From Saccharibacillus alkalitolerans (GTDB lineage Bacteria; Bacillota; Bacilli; Paenibacillales; Paenibacillaceae): DNA of 64,000 bases. Both the position numbers and the translations under genes were made by a program. Location of the stretch: the NCBI RefSeq assembly GCF_011090185.1, contig NZ_JAAFGS010000005.1, positions 124,001 through 188,000 of the forward strand, in the 5' to 3' direction. This document shows positions 23,955 to 33,178 of the stretch, piece after piece. Under the pieces are notes generated by a model. It was not told the origin of the DNA. It saw only the letters and a program-made list of their open reading frames with translations, and searched no databases. Numbering within the stretch: position 1 is the stretch's first letter; every line of letters begins with the position of its first letter.

Positions 23955-26366
23955 ATGAACCCTACGAACCCCGGCGGAAAAATCCGCCGATTCGCCATAA
24001 CCCTTATGGCTGCGGGACTGATCGCCTACCCGCAGCTCTCGGCGGCCGCGGCCGGATCAGCCTCCGCGCAGGCCGGCTCGGCGGCTCCCGTTCGCCCTAG
24101 CGCCGCGAACGCCGGCGCGGGCGGCGCGGCCGAAAATGCCGGCAAATATCCGGCCGTCATCGGCACGTCCGAACTGCGGGCGGCCGCGCCCCTTTTGCGC
24201 GGCAGGCCGGCGGACGACGCCGATTGGCGGAGCCTTGCCGCCTACGATTACCGGCCGGAAGGCGGCGGCCTGAAATTATTCGCCCGCGAAGGCGACTGGC
24301 TGCACGCCAAGCAGGACGGGCAGAGCGGCTGGATTCCGGCTTGGTACGCCGGCGACGAAGCGGCCGGCATTCAATATACGCCCCGGGCGGTAAGGCTGAC
24401 TCCCGAACGGGGAGCCCGCCTGCATCTGGCGCCGGGCAGCAAAACGTCCTGGGCCTACGACGGCGGCGAACTGATCTCCGTGCTGCGCTTCGGCGATTGG
24501 TACGGCGTCTCGCCGGATTCCGGCCGGACGACGGGCGGAGACGGTTCGCATGCCATGCTGCTGTGGCTGAGAGCGGATGATGCCGAGAGGGTCGAGCCGC
24601 TCGAAAAAGGACTGCTGGCCCCCGCTTCGGACGCTTCGCTCGGCTCGATCCGCGCGGCGCTGGACGGCCTGCTGCGCACGGGAACGGACGAGAAGACGGT
24701 GCGCGGCCTGCTCGGCGAACCTTTTTCCGTCACGGACGCGCGAATGCTGCCTCCGGCGGAGAGCGACCCCGGCCGGGACGGCCTGCATCATTGGCGGGAA
24801 GGCGGCAGGGAATGGCGCTACGAAAGGCAGGACGCCCATCTGCTTGTCCGGATGTCGGACTCGGGACGGCTGAGCGGACTGAACTGGATTCTGCCGCTGA
24901 CGGACTATGCCCAGCAGGCCTACTCTTCCTGGCTCCAGGAACCCGATTTCGCTTCGCTGTACCGCCCGCTTCCGCTGCTGCCTTCCCTGAAGCCGGAAAT
25001 CGACTGGCGCGCGAAGATCGGCGTCGACTACGCTTACCTGGATTCCGGCAGCGACGACGTGCTGCTCGTGAACGGCGACGACGGCGGATTCAGCGGATTT
25101 CATTACAGCTCGATCTTTTACGCGTTGGACCGGATAAGCGGCCGGACGCTCTGGAAGCTCGACGTCGGTTGGTCGGGCGCCGTGCCGCTGCCGGATTCGA
25201 CGGGAAAAGGCCTGACGATCGACCGCTACGTGCCGGAAGGTTCGCCGCCGAACGATTCCGTAGTGGCCCATATTCGCCTGCGCGACAAAAAAATGCTGTG
25301 GAGCCTCACGCCGAAAGAAAGTCTGGGCGCCCGGGTTTACGCGGCGAAAGGCGTCGTTCTGCTTCAGCGCGAAGCCGCGGAACACGGCGGCGAGGGCACG
25401 ATCGTCGCGCTGGACGAACAAACGGGCGACGTGAAATGGAAGCAGCGCGTACGCGAGCCGTTCGGCCTCGCGAACCGGGATTCCGGCGAACCTTACGTGC
25501 TGCTGGCCCAGGGACACACGCTTCGGGCGCTGAATCCCGCCGACGGTCGCGCGGTCTGGACCGTCTCTTCCGACGCCGGCAGCATCGATACGGGCGAGTC
25601 GCTGGCCCTCGATCCTTCGGCTCCTCCCGTGCTGGCCCGAACGGACGGAACGCGCTGGATCAAATTCGACGGCGAAGGCTGGCGCAAGATCGATTTGAAG
25701 GACGGCCGCACGCTGGCACGCTGCGGCGAGAGCGAAAACGGCCGGATCGAAGACATCGGCGGCGGCTATCTGCTTATGCAGAGCGTCTCGGGCGACGAAG
25801 GTTTTTACCGTTCCCAAGCTTCGGATTTCCCAACGTCGCTGGTCGAGGCTTCGTCCGGCCGGAAGCTGTGGACGCGGCCCGGCCTGATCCAAAGCGGGCT
25901 GGTCGACGGCGACCGGCTGTACGCGGTCGTCGACCGGATTCCGTCGGCTTTGGACTTGAAGTCGGGACATACGGTTTGGGAAACGCGAACGAACGGCCTG
26001 CATCCCAACCTGAACTTTACGTACGGCGTCGGACCGTTCTCGCAGGTCGGGAATTATCTGCTGCTGCCTTACGACAGCGACCTGCTCGCGTTCGAACGGA
26101 CAAGCGGTACGCTGCTCGGCCGGATCGACGGCTTCCGCTTCGGCTATCCGGAGCTGCACGACCGCTATGTCCGCCGTTCGCTGCTGAACCGGCAGGACGG
26201 CAAGCTGTACGTCGGCTCCGCCTCGCGTTCGTTCGCCGTGCTCGACGAAGCGAAGCTGATCGGGCTGCTGGACGATGCGGCCGCTGCCGGACGGGGCGCC
26301 GAAGCCGTCACGCCTGCAAGCCGCGAAGCGGCGGAAGCCGCCTGGTATCCGGCGCAGCCGTATTGA
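23955..26366 (+). CDS. Large exported beta-propeller (PQQ-like repeat) protein
   Basis: This is an 803-residue exported protein of unknown function. It starts at ATG 23955 with ATGGAGG seven bases upstream, then a signal peptide (IRRFAITLMAAGLIAYPQLS, cleavage likely after the AAAA region) and a Gly/Ala-rich linker. Residues about 90-220 hold an SH3-like segment (GGLKLFAREGDWLHAKQDGQ). From about 380 to 780 are repeats typical of PQQ-like propeller blades, such as GRTLWKLDVGW, GDVKWKQRVREPFG, GRAVWTVSSD and GHTVWETR. Nothing shows that it binds PQQ; the fold may serve as a scaffold. A long open frame continues upstream but is antisense-like text over the kinase gene. Confidence 0.8.
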   Translation: MNPTNPGGKIRRFAITLMAAGLIAYPQLSAAAAGSASAQAGSAAPVRPSAANAGAGGAAENAGKYPAVIGTSELRAAAPLLRGRPADDADWRSLAAYDYRPEGGGLKLFAREGDWLHAKQDGQSGWIPAWYAGDEAAGIQYTPRAVRLTPERGARLHLAPGSKTSWAYDGGELISVLRFGDWYGVSPDSGRTTGGDGSHAMLLWLRADDAERVEPLEKGLLAPASDASLGSIRAALDGLLRTGTDEKTVRGLLGEPFSVTDARMLPPAESDPGRDGLHHWREGGREWRYERQDAHLLVRMSDSGRLSGLNWILPLTDYAQQAYSSWLQEPDFASLYRPLPLLPSLKPEIDWRAKIGVDYAYLDSGSDDVLLVNGDDGGFSGFHYSSIFYALDRISGRTLWKLDVGWSGAVPLPDSTGKGLTIDRYVPEGSPPNDSVVAHIRLRDKKMLWSLTPKESLGARVYAAKGVVLLQREAAEHGGEGTIVALDEQTGDVKWKQRVREPFGLANRDSGEPYVLLAQGHTLRALNPADGRAVWTVSSDAGSIDTGESLALDPSAPPVLARTDGTRWIKFDGEGWRKIDLKDGRTLARCGESENGRIEDIGGGYLLMQSVSGDEGFYRSQASDFPTSLVEASSGRKLWTRPGLIQSGLVDGDRLYAVVDRIPSALDLKSGHTVWETRTNGLHPNLNFTYGVGPFSQVGNYLLLPYDSDLLAFERTSGTLLGRIDGFRFGYPELHDRYVRRSLLNRQDGKLYVGSASRSFAVLDEAKLIGLLDDAAAAGRGAEAVTPASREAAEAAWYPAQPY

Positions 26367-26473
26367 TCGACCGCCGGCACGGCGCGCGGTTTTGCGGCCG
26401 GAATACCGGCTCGCTCCCGCGGAATGCGGCGCCCCGCCGAGCGCCGCGTTCCCGCGTTCGCCTCCCCGCGCCG

Positions 26474-26522
26474 AAAAGGCCGTACCGGCCGCCGCAGTCT
26501 CGCGGCCCGGTACGGCCTTTTT
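26474..26522. terminator. Bidirectional terminator
   Basis: AAAAGGCCGTACCGG pairs with CCGGTACGGCCTTTTT. It ends the propeller gene on the plus strand and the MBL gene on the minus strand, which converge here. Confidence 0.85.
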
Positions 26523-26547
26523 CCTATACCCGATCTTTCCGTTCCTT

Positions 26548-27414
26548 TTACTTCTCCAACCCGTTCATGAAATAACCGGCCGCTTCCTCCAGTTCTTCCG
26601 GCAGCCCGGCGTCCTCTCCCAGCTCCAGTTCCGCGCGCAGATCGCGCAGCACCGCTTCCTTGTCGCTGCCGTGGCGCAGTACCTGACGGGCCAGCAGTTC
26701 GTAGCGGCGCACGTCGTCGTAGAACGCTTCGCGCGACGCCGGACGGCCGTGCGACTCCACCAGCACGTCCGCTCCGTAGGCGAAGACGGTGTCGAGCAGC
26801 GCCAGGAATTTGCCGGTCGTGTATTTCATCGGCCCCCCGTAGACGGAAGGAGCAAGCGCGTCGCCGAGGAACAGCGTTCCCTCCTCCTTCACGTACACGA
26901 TGCACGAGTCTTCCGAATGGTCGCCGCCCACGTAGCGGATCTCGCAGGTCAGCCCTCCCAGATCCACGTCGATGAAGCGTTCGAACACGATATTCGGTTC
27001 TTCGACCCGAATTCGGCTCAGGTCGCCTTCGTACTCGGCCAGCATGTCGGCGCGCGTGCGCTCGCTGACGACGCCTTCGGCGATCAGCCGCTCCAGCGTC
27101 CCCTCGTTCCATTCCAGCCCGGCGAAGCCGCGCAGAATATCGGCCGTCCGCCGCTGCGCGATCGCCGGCAGGCTCCACTCGGCCAGCCCGAAGGAATGGT
27201 CCCAGTGATGATGCGTCAGCACCATCATGTCGGGCGCGCGGACGCCTTCCCGTTCCAGATATTCGCGGAAAGCGGCCGCATGCGCGGACGAATTGCCTCC
27301 GTCGATCAGCAGCGTGCGGCTGCTTCCCGCCACTGCCGCCAGCAGCGGACGGTCGGTCCCGTGCTCGGCGTGCATGACGTAAATATGTTCACTGATGCGT
27401 TCAAATTCGGACAT
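26548..27414 (-). CDS. MBL fold metallo-hydrolase
   Basis: This 288-residue cytoplasmic hydrolase has the metallo-beta-lactamase fold. The metal-binding motif is THHHWDH (family form HxHxDH), and further ligands are H in YVGGDHSEDS, D in LFLGDAL and H in LVESHGRP. The substrate is not readable. I start it at ATG 27414, which has GGAGGG eight bases before it; the ATG at 27432 has none. It is divergent from the sugar-dehydrogenase-like genes and shares the 268-base intergenic region with them. Confidence 0.88.
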   Translation of the reverse strand: MSEFERISEHIYVMHAEHGTDRPLLAAVAGSSRTLLIDGGNSSAHAAAFREYLEREGVRAPDMMVLTHHHWDHSFGLAEWSLPAIAQRRTADILRGFAGLEWNEGTLERLIAEGVVSERTRADMLAEYEGDLSRIRVEEPNIVFERFIDVDLGGLTCEIRYVGGDHSEDSCIVYVKEEGTLFLGDALAPSVYGGPMKYTTGKFLALLDTVFAYGADVLVESHGRPASREAFYDDVRRYELLARQVLRHGSDKEAVLRDLRAELELGEDAGLPEELEEAAGYFMNGLEK

Positions 27415-27682
27415 GGCTTTACCCTCCAGCATACAAATTCAAGACACAGCATCCCTTATTCGGCTTGAATGCCGCCTCCTATTTTACCATCCTGCCGCGC
27501 TTCCACCAAATGTAAAGAACGGAAAAAGCGATGGGCCAGGCGGCGTTTTGCTCCGAATCCGATTGGCGCACACGCTGCCGGGTAAAAAAAAGCCTATACC
27601 GCGCATATCAGCCGAGCCTAGACTTTCCTTCGCTTTAAAAAAAATCGGAATCGTCGGCTGATCCGTAAAAGGAGGAACGCAT

Positions 27683-28930
27683 TTGCATAAAAATCGAAAA
27701 AAACTCGCCATTCTCTTCCTGGCACTGCCGCTTGCGGCCTGTACCGGCCAGACCGGGGCTCCTGCCGGCTCGGTGCCGGACAACCAGCTGCCCGTACAGA
27801 CGCCGGGCACGGACGAAGAACCGGGCGAAGGCATGCAAAACGGCGGATCGACGGATAACGGAACGGCGGATCCGGCAGACGGCGGTACGAGCAGCGAAAA
27901 CCCGGACACCGATAAGAATGCCGGGGAGACCGGCGGCGCAAGCGTTACCGCGGGCCTGACCGGCGAAACGGAAACGGCGGCAGCCGGCCTCGATACGCCC
28001 TGGGAGATCCAGTTCGGCGGCAGCGCGATCTATATGACGCTGCGCGGAGGCTCGATCGTCAAGCTCGAGAACGGCCAACAAACCGAACAATCGATCGAAC
28101 TCGACCCCGCCGTGCTCGAAGAAGGCGAAGCCGGTCTGCTCGGACTCGCTCTGGCGCCGGATTTCGAAGATTCGCGCGAAGCGTACGCGTATCACACGTA
28201 CGGACAGGGCGACGGCATGCGCAACCGCGTCATCCGGATCAAGGAAGACGCTTCGGGCTCGGGGTGGAGCGAAACCTCGGTGCTGCTGGACGACATTCCC
28301 GGCGCGCGCGTGCACGACGGCGGACGGATCGCGTTTGGCCCCGACGGCATGCTCTACGTGACGACCGGCGACGCCCAAGAAGACAGCCTGGCGCGGGATA
28401 CCGGCAGCCTCGCGGGCAAAATCCTGCGCATGACGCCGGAAGGCGAAGTGCCGGACGACAACCCGATCGAAGGCTCGCTCGTTTATTCGTACGGCCACCG
28501 CAATTCGCAGGGCATCGACTGGACGGAGGACGGCACCCTGTACGCATCCGAGCACGGGCCGAGCGGCAGCCCCGGCGGGCATGACGAAATGAACCGGATC
28601 GAGCCCGGAGCCGACTACGGCTGGCCGGACGTCATGGGCGACGAGACGGGCGAGGGGCTGACGCCTCCGCTGTTTCATACCGGCGAGGAAGCGATCGCGC
28701 CTTCGGGCATCGCCGCGACGCCGGACGGCAAGGTGCTGGTAGCGAACCTGGTCGGCGAAAGCCTGATGGAATTCGACCCGGCGACGAACGAAATGACCGA
28801 GGTTCTGAGCGGCGTCGGCCGCATCCGTGACGTAGCCGTGCGGGAAGGACGAATTTACGTCATCACGAGCAATACGGACGGCCGCGGCTCGCCTTCGGCG
28901 GACGACGATAAACTGCTTATTCTTCGATAG
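27683..28930 (+). CDS. Lipoprotein, glucose/sorbosone dehydrogenase-like (PQQ-type propeller)
   Basis: This 415-residue lipoprotein probably oxidises a sugar outside the cell, as soluble PQQ glucose dehydrogenases do. It starts at TTG 27683, with AAAAGGAGG seven bases before it. The lipobox is LPLAAC with Cys 20, then a 75-residue Gly/Pro/Thr linker. The six-bladed propeller (about 100-415) has GLALAPDF, RVHDGGRIAFGPDGMLYVTT, YGHRNSQGIDW and the LYASEHGPSGSPGGHDEMN segment seen across this family. The end reads GRIRDVAVREGRIYVITSN. A paralogue follows directly. Whether PQQ is made or only taken up by this organism cannot be told here. Confidence 0.88.
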   Translation: MHKNRKKLAILFLALPLAACTGQTGAPAGSVPDNQLPVQTPGTDEEPGEGMQNGGSTDNGTADPADGGTSSENPDTDKNAGETGGASVTAGLTGETETAAAGLDTPWEIQFGGSAIYMTLRGGSIVKLENGQQTEQSIELDPAVLEEGEAGLLGLALAPDFEDSREAYAYHTYGQGDGMRNRVIRIKEDASGSGWSETSVLLDDIPGARVHDGGRIAFGPDGMLYVTTGDAQEDSLARDTGSLAGKILRMTPEGEVPDDNPIEGSLVYSYGHRNSQGIDWTEDGTLYASEHGPSGSPGGHDEMNRIEPGADYGWPDVMGDETGEGLTPPLFHTGEEAIAPSGIAATPDGKVLVANLVGESLMEFDPATNEMTEVLSGVGRIRDVAVREGRIYVITSNTDGRGSPSADDDKLLILR

Positions 28931-29013
28931 CATATAAAAAAACTCCATTTCTTCCGAAACCGATTAACCACGGATCGTCCGGGTAAAAATGGAAAAGAAG
29001 GAGGGAATTTAAA

Positions 29014-30231
29014 ATGACCATACTGAACTCGAAAGCAAAAATGCTGACGGCCTCTCTGCTGCTTGCTGTGCCCATTTCCGCCTACGCGGCGGACCAGGGG
29101 GAGACAGAGCAAGCGGCAGAACGTTATGCGCAGTCGGCGTCGGGAGAAGCGCGGCTGATAACGGCAGGCGCTTCCGGCATCTCTTCGGCGGCCGCGGGCG
29201 CGACAGGCGTGAAGGCGGCGGGCGCCTCGCTGACCGATTCGCTGCAGGGCGGATTCGACGTGGCGGCGACGAAGCTGAAAGTCCCTTGGTCGATGCAGTT
29301 CGCCGGCGACACGGTCTACATCACCCAGCGCGGAGGCGGCATCGTCGAGGTGAAAAACGGCAAACAGACCGTGCAGGAAGTCCGCACGAAGAAGGCGCTC
29401 CGGGTTGTCGGCGAAGCGGGCCTGACCGGCTTCGTGCTCGATCCGAATTTCGCCAAAAACAAGTACGCTTACATCTACCATGCCTATGAAGAGAAAGGCG
29501 AAGGGCTGAACCGGATCGTTAAAGTCAAGCTCGTCAACGGCGTCTGGCGCGAGCAAAAAGAACTGGTCGACGGCATTCCGGGCGGACGCATTCACGAAGG
29601 CGGACGGCTCGCCATCGGTCCCGACGGCATGCTGTACAGCACTGCCGGCGAGACCGATCGGCGCGAGCTGTCGCAGGATCTGTCCAGCCTGGGCGGCAAA
29701 GTGCTGCGCATGACCACAAGCGGCAAAATCCCGAAAGACAATCCGTTCAAAAATTCGTACGTCTACGCTTACGGACTGCGCAACTCGCAGGGATTGGCCT
29801 GGACGTCGAGCGGCACGCTCTACGCGTCCGACCACGGCCCGAGCGGAGCGCCGATCCCGGGCGGCGGCATCGACGCGACGGGGCGCGACGAGATCAACGT
29901 CATCAAGCCCGGCGCCAACTACGGCTGGCCGCTCGTGATCGGAAACGAGACGGCTCCGGGACTTACCCCTCCGTACTACGTCAACGGAGAACAGGCGATT
30001 GCGCCTTCGGGCATCGCGGCGACTCCGGATGACAAGATTCTCGTGGCGACGCTGGCCGGACAGAGCCTGAAGGAATTCGATCCTATCGCCAAAACGATGA
30101 CCGACGTACTGACCGGCGAAGGACGCATCCGCGACGTGGCCGTGCATAACGGCCGAATTTACGTCCTGACCAACAATACGTCGGGCGGAAAGCCGGGTCC
30201 GGACGACGACCGGCTGTTGATCTTGAAGTAA
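29014..30231 (+). CDS. Secreted glucose/sorbosone dehydrogenase-like protein
   Basis: This 405-residue paralogue of the previous gene has the same propeller (RIHEGGRLAIGPDGMLYST, YGLRNSQGLAW, YASDHGPSGAP, GRIRDVAVHNGRIYVLTNN) but an ordinary Sec signal peptide (SKAKMLTASLLLAVPISAYA) in place of the lipobox, so it is released or held by other means. ATG 29014 has AAGGAGGG eight bases upstream. It lies 83 bases after its paralogue with no clear terminator between, so the two are likely one transcript. The pair arose by tandem duplication and has diverged at the N-terminus. Confidence 0.88.
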   Translation: MTILNSKAKMLTASLLLAVPISAYAADQGETEQAAERYAQSASGEARLITAGASGISSAAAGATGVKAAGASLTDSLQGGFDVAATKLKVPWSMQFAGDTVYITQRGGGIVEVKNGKQTVQEVRTKKALRVVGEAGLTGFVLDPNFAKNKYAYIYHAYEEKGEGLNRIVKVKLVNGVWREQKELVDGIPGGRIHEGGRLAIGPDGMLYSTAGETDRRELSQDLSSLGGKVLRMTTSGKIPKDNPFKNSYVYAYGLRNSQGLAWTSSGTLYASDHGPSGAPIPGGGIDATGRDEINVIKPGANYGWPLVIGNETAPGLTPPYYVNGEQAIAPSGIAATPDDKILVATLAGQSLKEFDPIAKTMTDVLTGEGRIRDVAVHNGRIYVLTNNTSGGKPGPDDDRLLILK

Positions 30232-30311
30232 TTTTCCGGATCGGGAACGCAGGCACGGCGAAGAGAGACCCGCTGCGCCGTCGGCGCTTACGACCGAGCC
30301 CTAAAGATTGC

Positions 30312-30357
30312 AAAACCGAGCGGTCTGCCCTTCACGGGGGTCGGCCGCTTGGTTTTT
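30312..30357 (+). terminator. Terminator after the dehydrogenase pair
   Basis: AAACCGAGCGG pairs imperfectly with CCGCTTGGTTTTT, with a GC-rich inner part. It lies about 80 bases past the stop. Confidence 0.65.
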
Positions 30358-30444
30358 GCCTCGGCGGGACGTACAATGGAAACTGCGCGCCGCAAAGAAC
30401 CCTGCCGCGCCGCGGAATCGCACGAACAAAGGAGACTTTCAATC

Positions 30445-31539
30445 ATGACTTCCCGCTCGAATTTACATACCTCCAAACGCATCGTCCTCACCGGGGGCGG
30501 ATCGGCCGGGCACGTCTCGGTCAATCTGGCCCTCATTCCCGTGCTCCGGGATCAGGGCTGGGCGATCGATTATATCGGTTCGGAAAAAGGAATCGAAAAA
30601 GAGCTCGTATCCGGACTGCCGGGCGTCTCGTACCATGCGATCGCCACCGGCAAGCTGCGCCGGTACTTCTCGCTGCAAAACTTTACCGATCCGATCCGCA
30701 TCCTGAAGGGCGTGGGCCAATCCCGCCGTCTCATCCGCCGTCTGAAGCCGTCCGTCGTCTTCTCCAAAGGCGGCTTCGTATCGGTGCCGGTCGTGCTGGG
30801 CGCCTGGATGAACCGCGTGCCTTCGCTGATTCACGAGTCGGACTATTCGCCGGGTCTCGCCAACAAGCTGGCTCTTCCGTTCGCGTCGGCGATCTGCACG
30901 ACTTTTCCCGAGACGGCCGCCTCGCTCAAAGCCGGAAAAGCCGTACAGATCGGCTCCGTCGTCCGGCCCGAGCTGAAGAGCGGCGACGCTTCGCGCGGCC
31001 TGGCCTTTCTCGGCTTCGGCGGCGCCAAGCCCGTCCTGCTGGCCGCCGGCGGCAGCCTCGGCTCCCGGGCGCTCAACGCCAACCTGCGCCGCAATCTGGA
31101 CGGAGTATCGGAGACCTTCGACGTCGTGCATCTGTGCGGCAAAAACGGCATCGATCCCGCGCTGGAAGGCCGTCCCGGCTATCGCCAGTTCGAATACGTC
31201 AACGAAGAGATGGCCGACGTGCTGGCCGCCGCCGATGCGGTCTTCAGCCGCGCCGGTTCGAACGCCATCTTCGAATACCTGGCCCTGCGCAAGCCGATGC
31301 TGCTGTGCCCGCTCGGCCGCAAGCAGAGCCGGGGCGACCAGATTCTGAACGCGGATTCCTTCGCCCGCGCCGGCTACGCCGAGACGATCGACGAAGACGG
31401 CTGGAACGACGCCGACTTCCTGTCGAAGCTGAACGCGCTGCATGACGGACGCGAGCTGTACGCCGCCCGGATGAGCGGCGCGGACGGCGGCGACCCGCTG
31501 CAGCTGCTGCTTCGGCAGATCGAACAAGCGGCCGTCTGA
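30445..31539 (+). CDS. murG: MurG-like undecaprenyl-PP-MurNAc-pentapeptide GlcNAc transferase
   Basis: MurG adds GlcNAc to lipid I on the inner face of the membrane to make lipid II for peptidoglycan. The 364-residue protein has the N-terminal glycine loop VLTGGGSAGHVSVNLAL (with the conserved His), IHESDYSPGLANKLAL in the lipid-I side, and the C-terminal UDP-GlcNAc site FSRAGSNAIFEYLALRKPML followed by CPLGRKQSRGDQ. ATG 30445 has AAAGGAGA nine bases before it. The gene stands alone rather than in the dcw cluster. Firmicutes often carry a second murG-like gene outside that cluster, so this may be a paralogue, and the symbol is given with that reserve. Confidence 0.85.
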   Translation: MTSRSNLHTSKRIVLTGGGSAGHVSVNLALIPVLRDQGWAIDYIGSEKGIEKELVSGLPGVSYHAIATGKLRRYFSLQNFTDPIRILKGVGQSRRLIRRLKPSVVFSKGGFVSVPVVLGAWMNRVPSLIHESDYSPGLANKLALPFASAICTTFPETAASLKAGKAVQIGSVVRPELKSGDASRGLAFLGFGGAKPVLLAAGGSLGSRALNANLRRNLDGVSETFDVVHLCGKNGIDPALEGRPGYRQFEYVNEEMADVLAAADAVFSRAGSNAIFEYLALRKPMLLCPLGRKQSRGDQILNADSFARAGYAETIDEDGWNDADFLSKLNALHDGRELYAARMSGADGGDPLQLLLRQIEQAAV

Positions 31540-31547
31540 GCATGACA

Positions 31548-31632
31548 AACAACCGGACGGCGTAAGCCTTCCGGTTGTTCCTCGTTTCCGACAGCAGACC
31601 TTCCGCCGTTTTTCCGGCGGAAGGTCTTTTTT
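31548..31632 (+). terminator. Two terminator hairpins after the MurG-like gene
   Basis: A first hairpin pairs AACAACCGGA with TCCGGTTGTT (31548-31579). A second, stronger one pairs GACCTTCCGCCG with CGGCGGAAGGTC and ends in TTTTTT (31597-31632). Confidence 0.85.
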
Positions 31633-31652
31633 CCGTTCGGGCTTCCCGGCGC

Positions 31653-32645
31653 TTACGATTGGCGTTTTGCGGACTTGCCCCGCTTCGCCAGCATCGCTCC
31701 GAAACCCAAGCTCAGCTCCCGCAGCTCATCAAGCTTCGCCAGCTGCGACAGCCACTCCGCCGGAATGCCGGCTTCGCCGTACAGGATGCCGGCCAAGCCT
31801 CCGGCGACCGCCGCGGTCGTATCGGTATCCTCGCCCAGATTGACCGCTGTCAGCGCCGCTTCGCGGTAGCTCCCTGTCGTTAGCAGGCACCACAGTGCCG
31901 CTTCCAGCGTATCGACGACATAGCCGCTCGAACGGATTTCGTCCCTTGGCAGCTCGGCCATCCTTCCTCCCAGCACCCGTTCGAATGCCGCCAGCTCCTC
32001 ATGCTCCGCATGCCGTTCGCCGATCGCGGCGATCGCGGATCGGTACGCCTCTTCTGCCGACTGCCCGTCCAGCAGGCCGAGCGCGATTTCCGTATAAATC
32101 CGGCAGGCCAGAATCGAACGCGGATGCCGGTGCGTAATCGACGACACCTCCGCCACCAGACGGTCGCGCTCTCCGGCTTCCATCCCTTTGACGTAAAAAG
32201 CCATCGGCAGAATGCGCATCAGCGAACCGTTGCCGTTGGAGCGCTCGTGCGTCAGCCCCGCGAATCTCGCCCAGACGGCCTCCGTCCGGTAGCGTTCCAG
32301 CGCCTCCCGCGTCGCATTGCCGATGTCGAACAGTTCCCCGTACGGCGTCATATAGCCTTTCGTCAGCCACTGCACGAAGCGTCCGGCCATGTCTTCCGTG
32401 TCGCATTCGCCCTGCAGCGCCAGGCTTTCCGCCGTGCACCACGTCATCGTGCTGTCGTCCGACCAGGTGCCCGGCGGCTGGTTGTACGTGCCGTAGCCGA
32501 ACATATCCGTCACCGGATGGGCGTCCAGATACGCACGCGGCCGGAATTCCACCGGCACGCCCAGCGCGTCCGCCGCGGTCAGCCCCAGCAGCGCGCCGTT
32601 CAGCCGCGACGCGTAAAGATCGTATTTTTCGTCTCTGTCGAACAT
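31653..32645 (-). CDS. ADP-ribosylglycohydrolase family protein
   Basis: This 330-residue protein belongs to the ARH/DraG family, which removes ADP-ribose from proteins or other acceptors with the help of two Mg ions. The metal sites are GTWSDDSTMTWC (residues about 63-74) and NLGEDTDTTAAVAGGLAG near the C-terminus, both intact. It begins YASRLNGALLGLTAADALG, typical of the family. I chose ATG 32645 because GGGGGA lies six bases upstream; ATG 32651 is too close. A DUF1877 gene precedes it by 53 bases. The modified substrate is unknown. Confidence 0.9.
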   Translation of the reverse strand: MFDRDEKYDLYASRLNGALLGLTAADALGVPVEFRPRAYLDAHPVTDMFGYGTYNQPPGTWSDDSTMTWCTAESLALQGECDTEDMAGRFVQWLTKGYMTPYGELFDIGNATREALERYRTEAVWARFAGLTHERSNGNGSLMRILPMAFYVKGMEAGERDRLVAEVSSITHRHPRSILACRIYTEIALGLLDGQSAEEAYRSAIAAIGERHAEHEELAAFERVLGGRMAELPRDEIRSSGYVVDTLEAALWCLLTTGSYREAALTAVNLGEDTDTTAAVAGGLAGILYGEAGIPAEWLSQLAKLDELRELSLGFGAMLAKRGKSAKRQS

Positions 32646-32698
32646 GTTCATTCCCCCTGCTTGCGTTTCTCCCGTTCCGCTTTCCCCGCTCGAACCGA

Positions 32699-33178
32699 TC
32701 AAGCCACGTACAGCAGCATGCCCTCTCCTGCCGCCGCGGCGGCCCGGTAATGGTCGCGCATCGGCTCGTAATAGCCCAGCAGGTAATCCAGCTCGCCTTC
32801 GTCGTTCCAGTCCTGGGCCGGATAGACGTTGGCCTCGTTCATGTCGTCCGGCTCGAACCCCCGGGCCAGCTCCGTCCGTCCGACGCTCTCGAGCGCCGCC
32901 GCCACATTCCGAACCTCGTCCGGAGTCAGATAGCGCACGATGATCTCTTCCGTTTCGTCTTCGTTCAGCGGCTTGCCGCCCATCAGGGCGTCGAACAGCG
33001 GACCTTCCCCGCTGAAAGCGTCGCCGCACAGCAGATAATGCAGGCCCTGCCAGGCTTTGTCGAGATCGAGTTCCCCGCCTTCTTCTCCGTGGATATAAGC
33101 GTAAAGATCTTCGCCCCCGTGAATCAGCGACGACAGCCTTGGTTCGGGGATGCGTTTCAGGTAGCCGATCATGCCCAT
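32699..33178 (-). CDS. DUF1877 family protein
   Basis: This 159-residue acidic protein matches the DUF1877 (YfbM-like) family, of unknown function. Typical text is MIGYLKRIPEPRLSSLI at the start, LDLDKAWQGLHYLLCGDAF in the middle and YLTPDEVRNVAAAL later. ATG 33178 has GAGGAGGA six bases before it; neighbouring ATGs at 33172 and 33184 fit less well. It is the first gene of a pair with the ADP-ribosylglycohydrolase, so the two may act on the same process, but I would not guess which. Confidence 0.82.
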   Translation of the reverse strand: MGMIGYLKRIPEPRLSSLIHGGEDLYAYIHGEEGGELDLDKAWQGLHYLLCGDAFSGEGPLFDALMGGKPLNEDETEEIIVRYLTPDEVRNVAAALESVGRTELARGFEPDDMNEANVYPAQDWNDEGELDYLLGYYEPMRDHYRAAAAAGEGMLLYVA

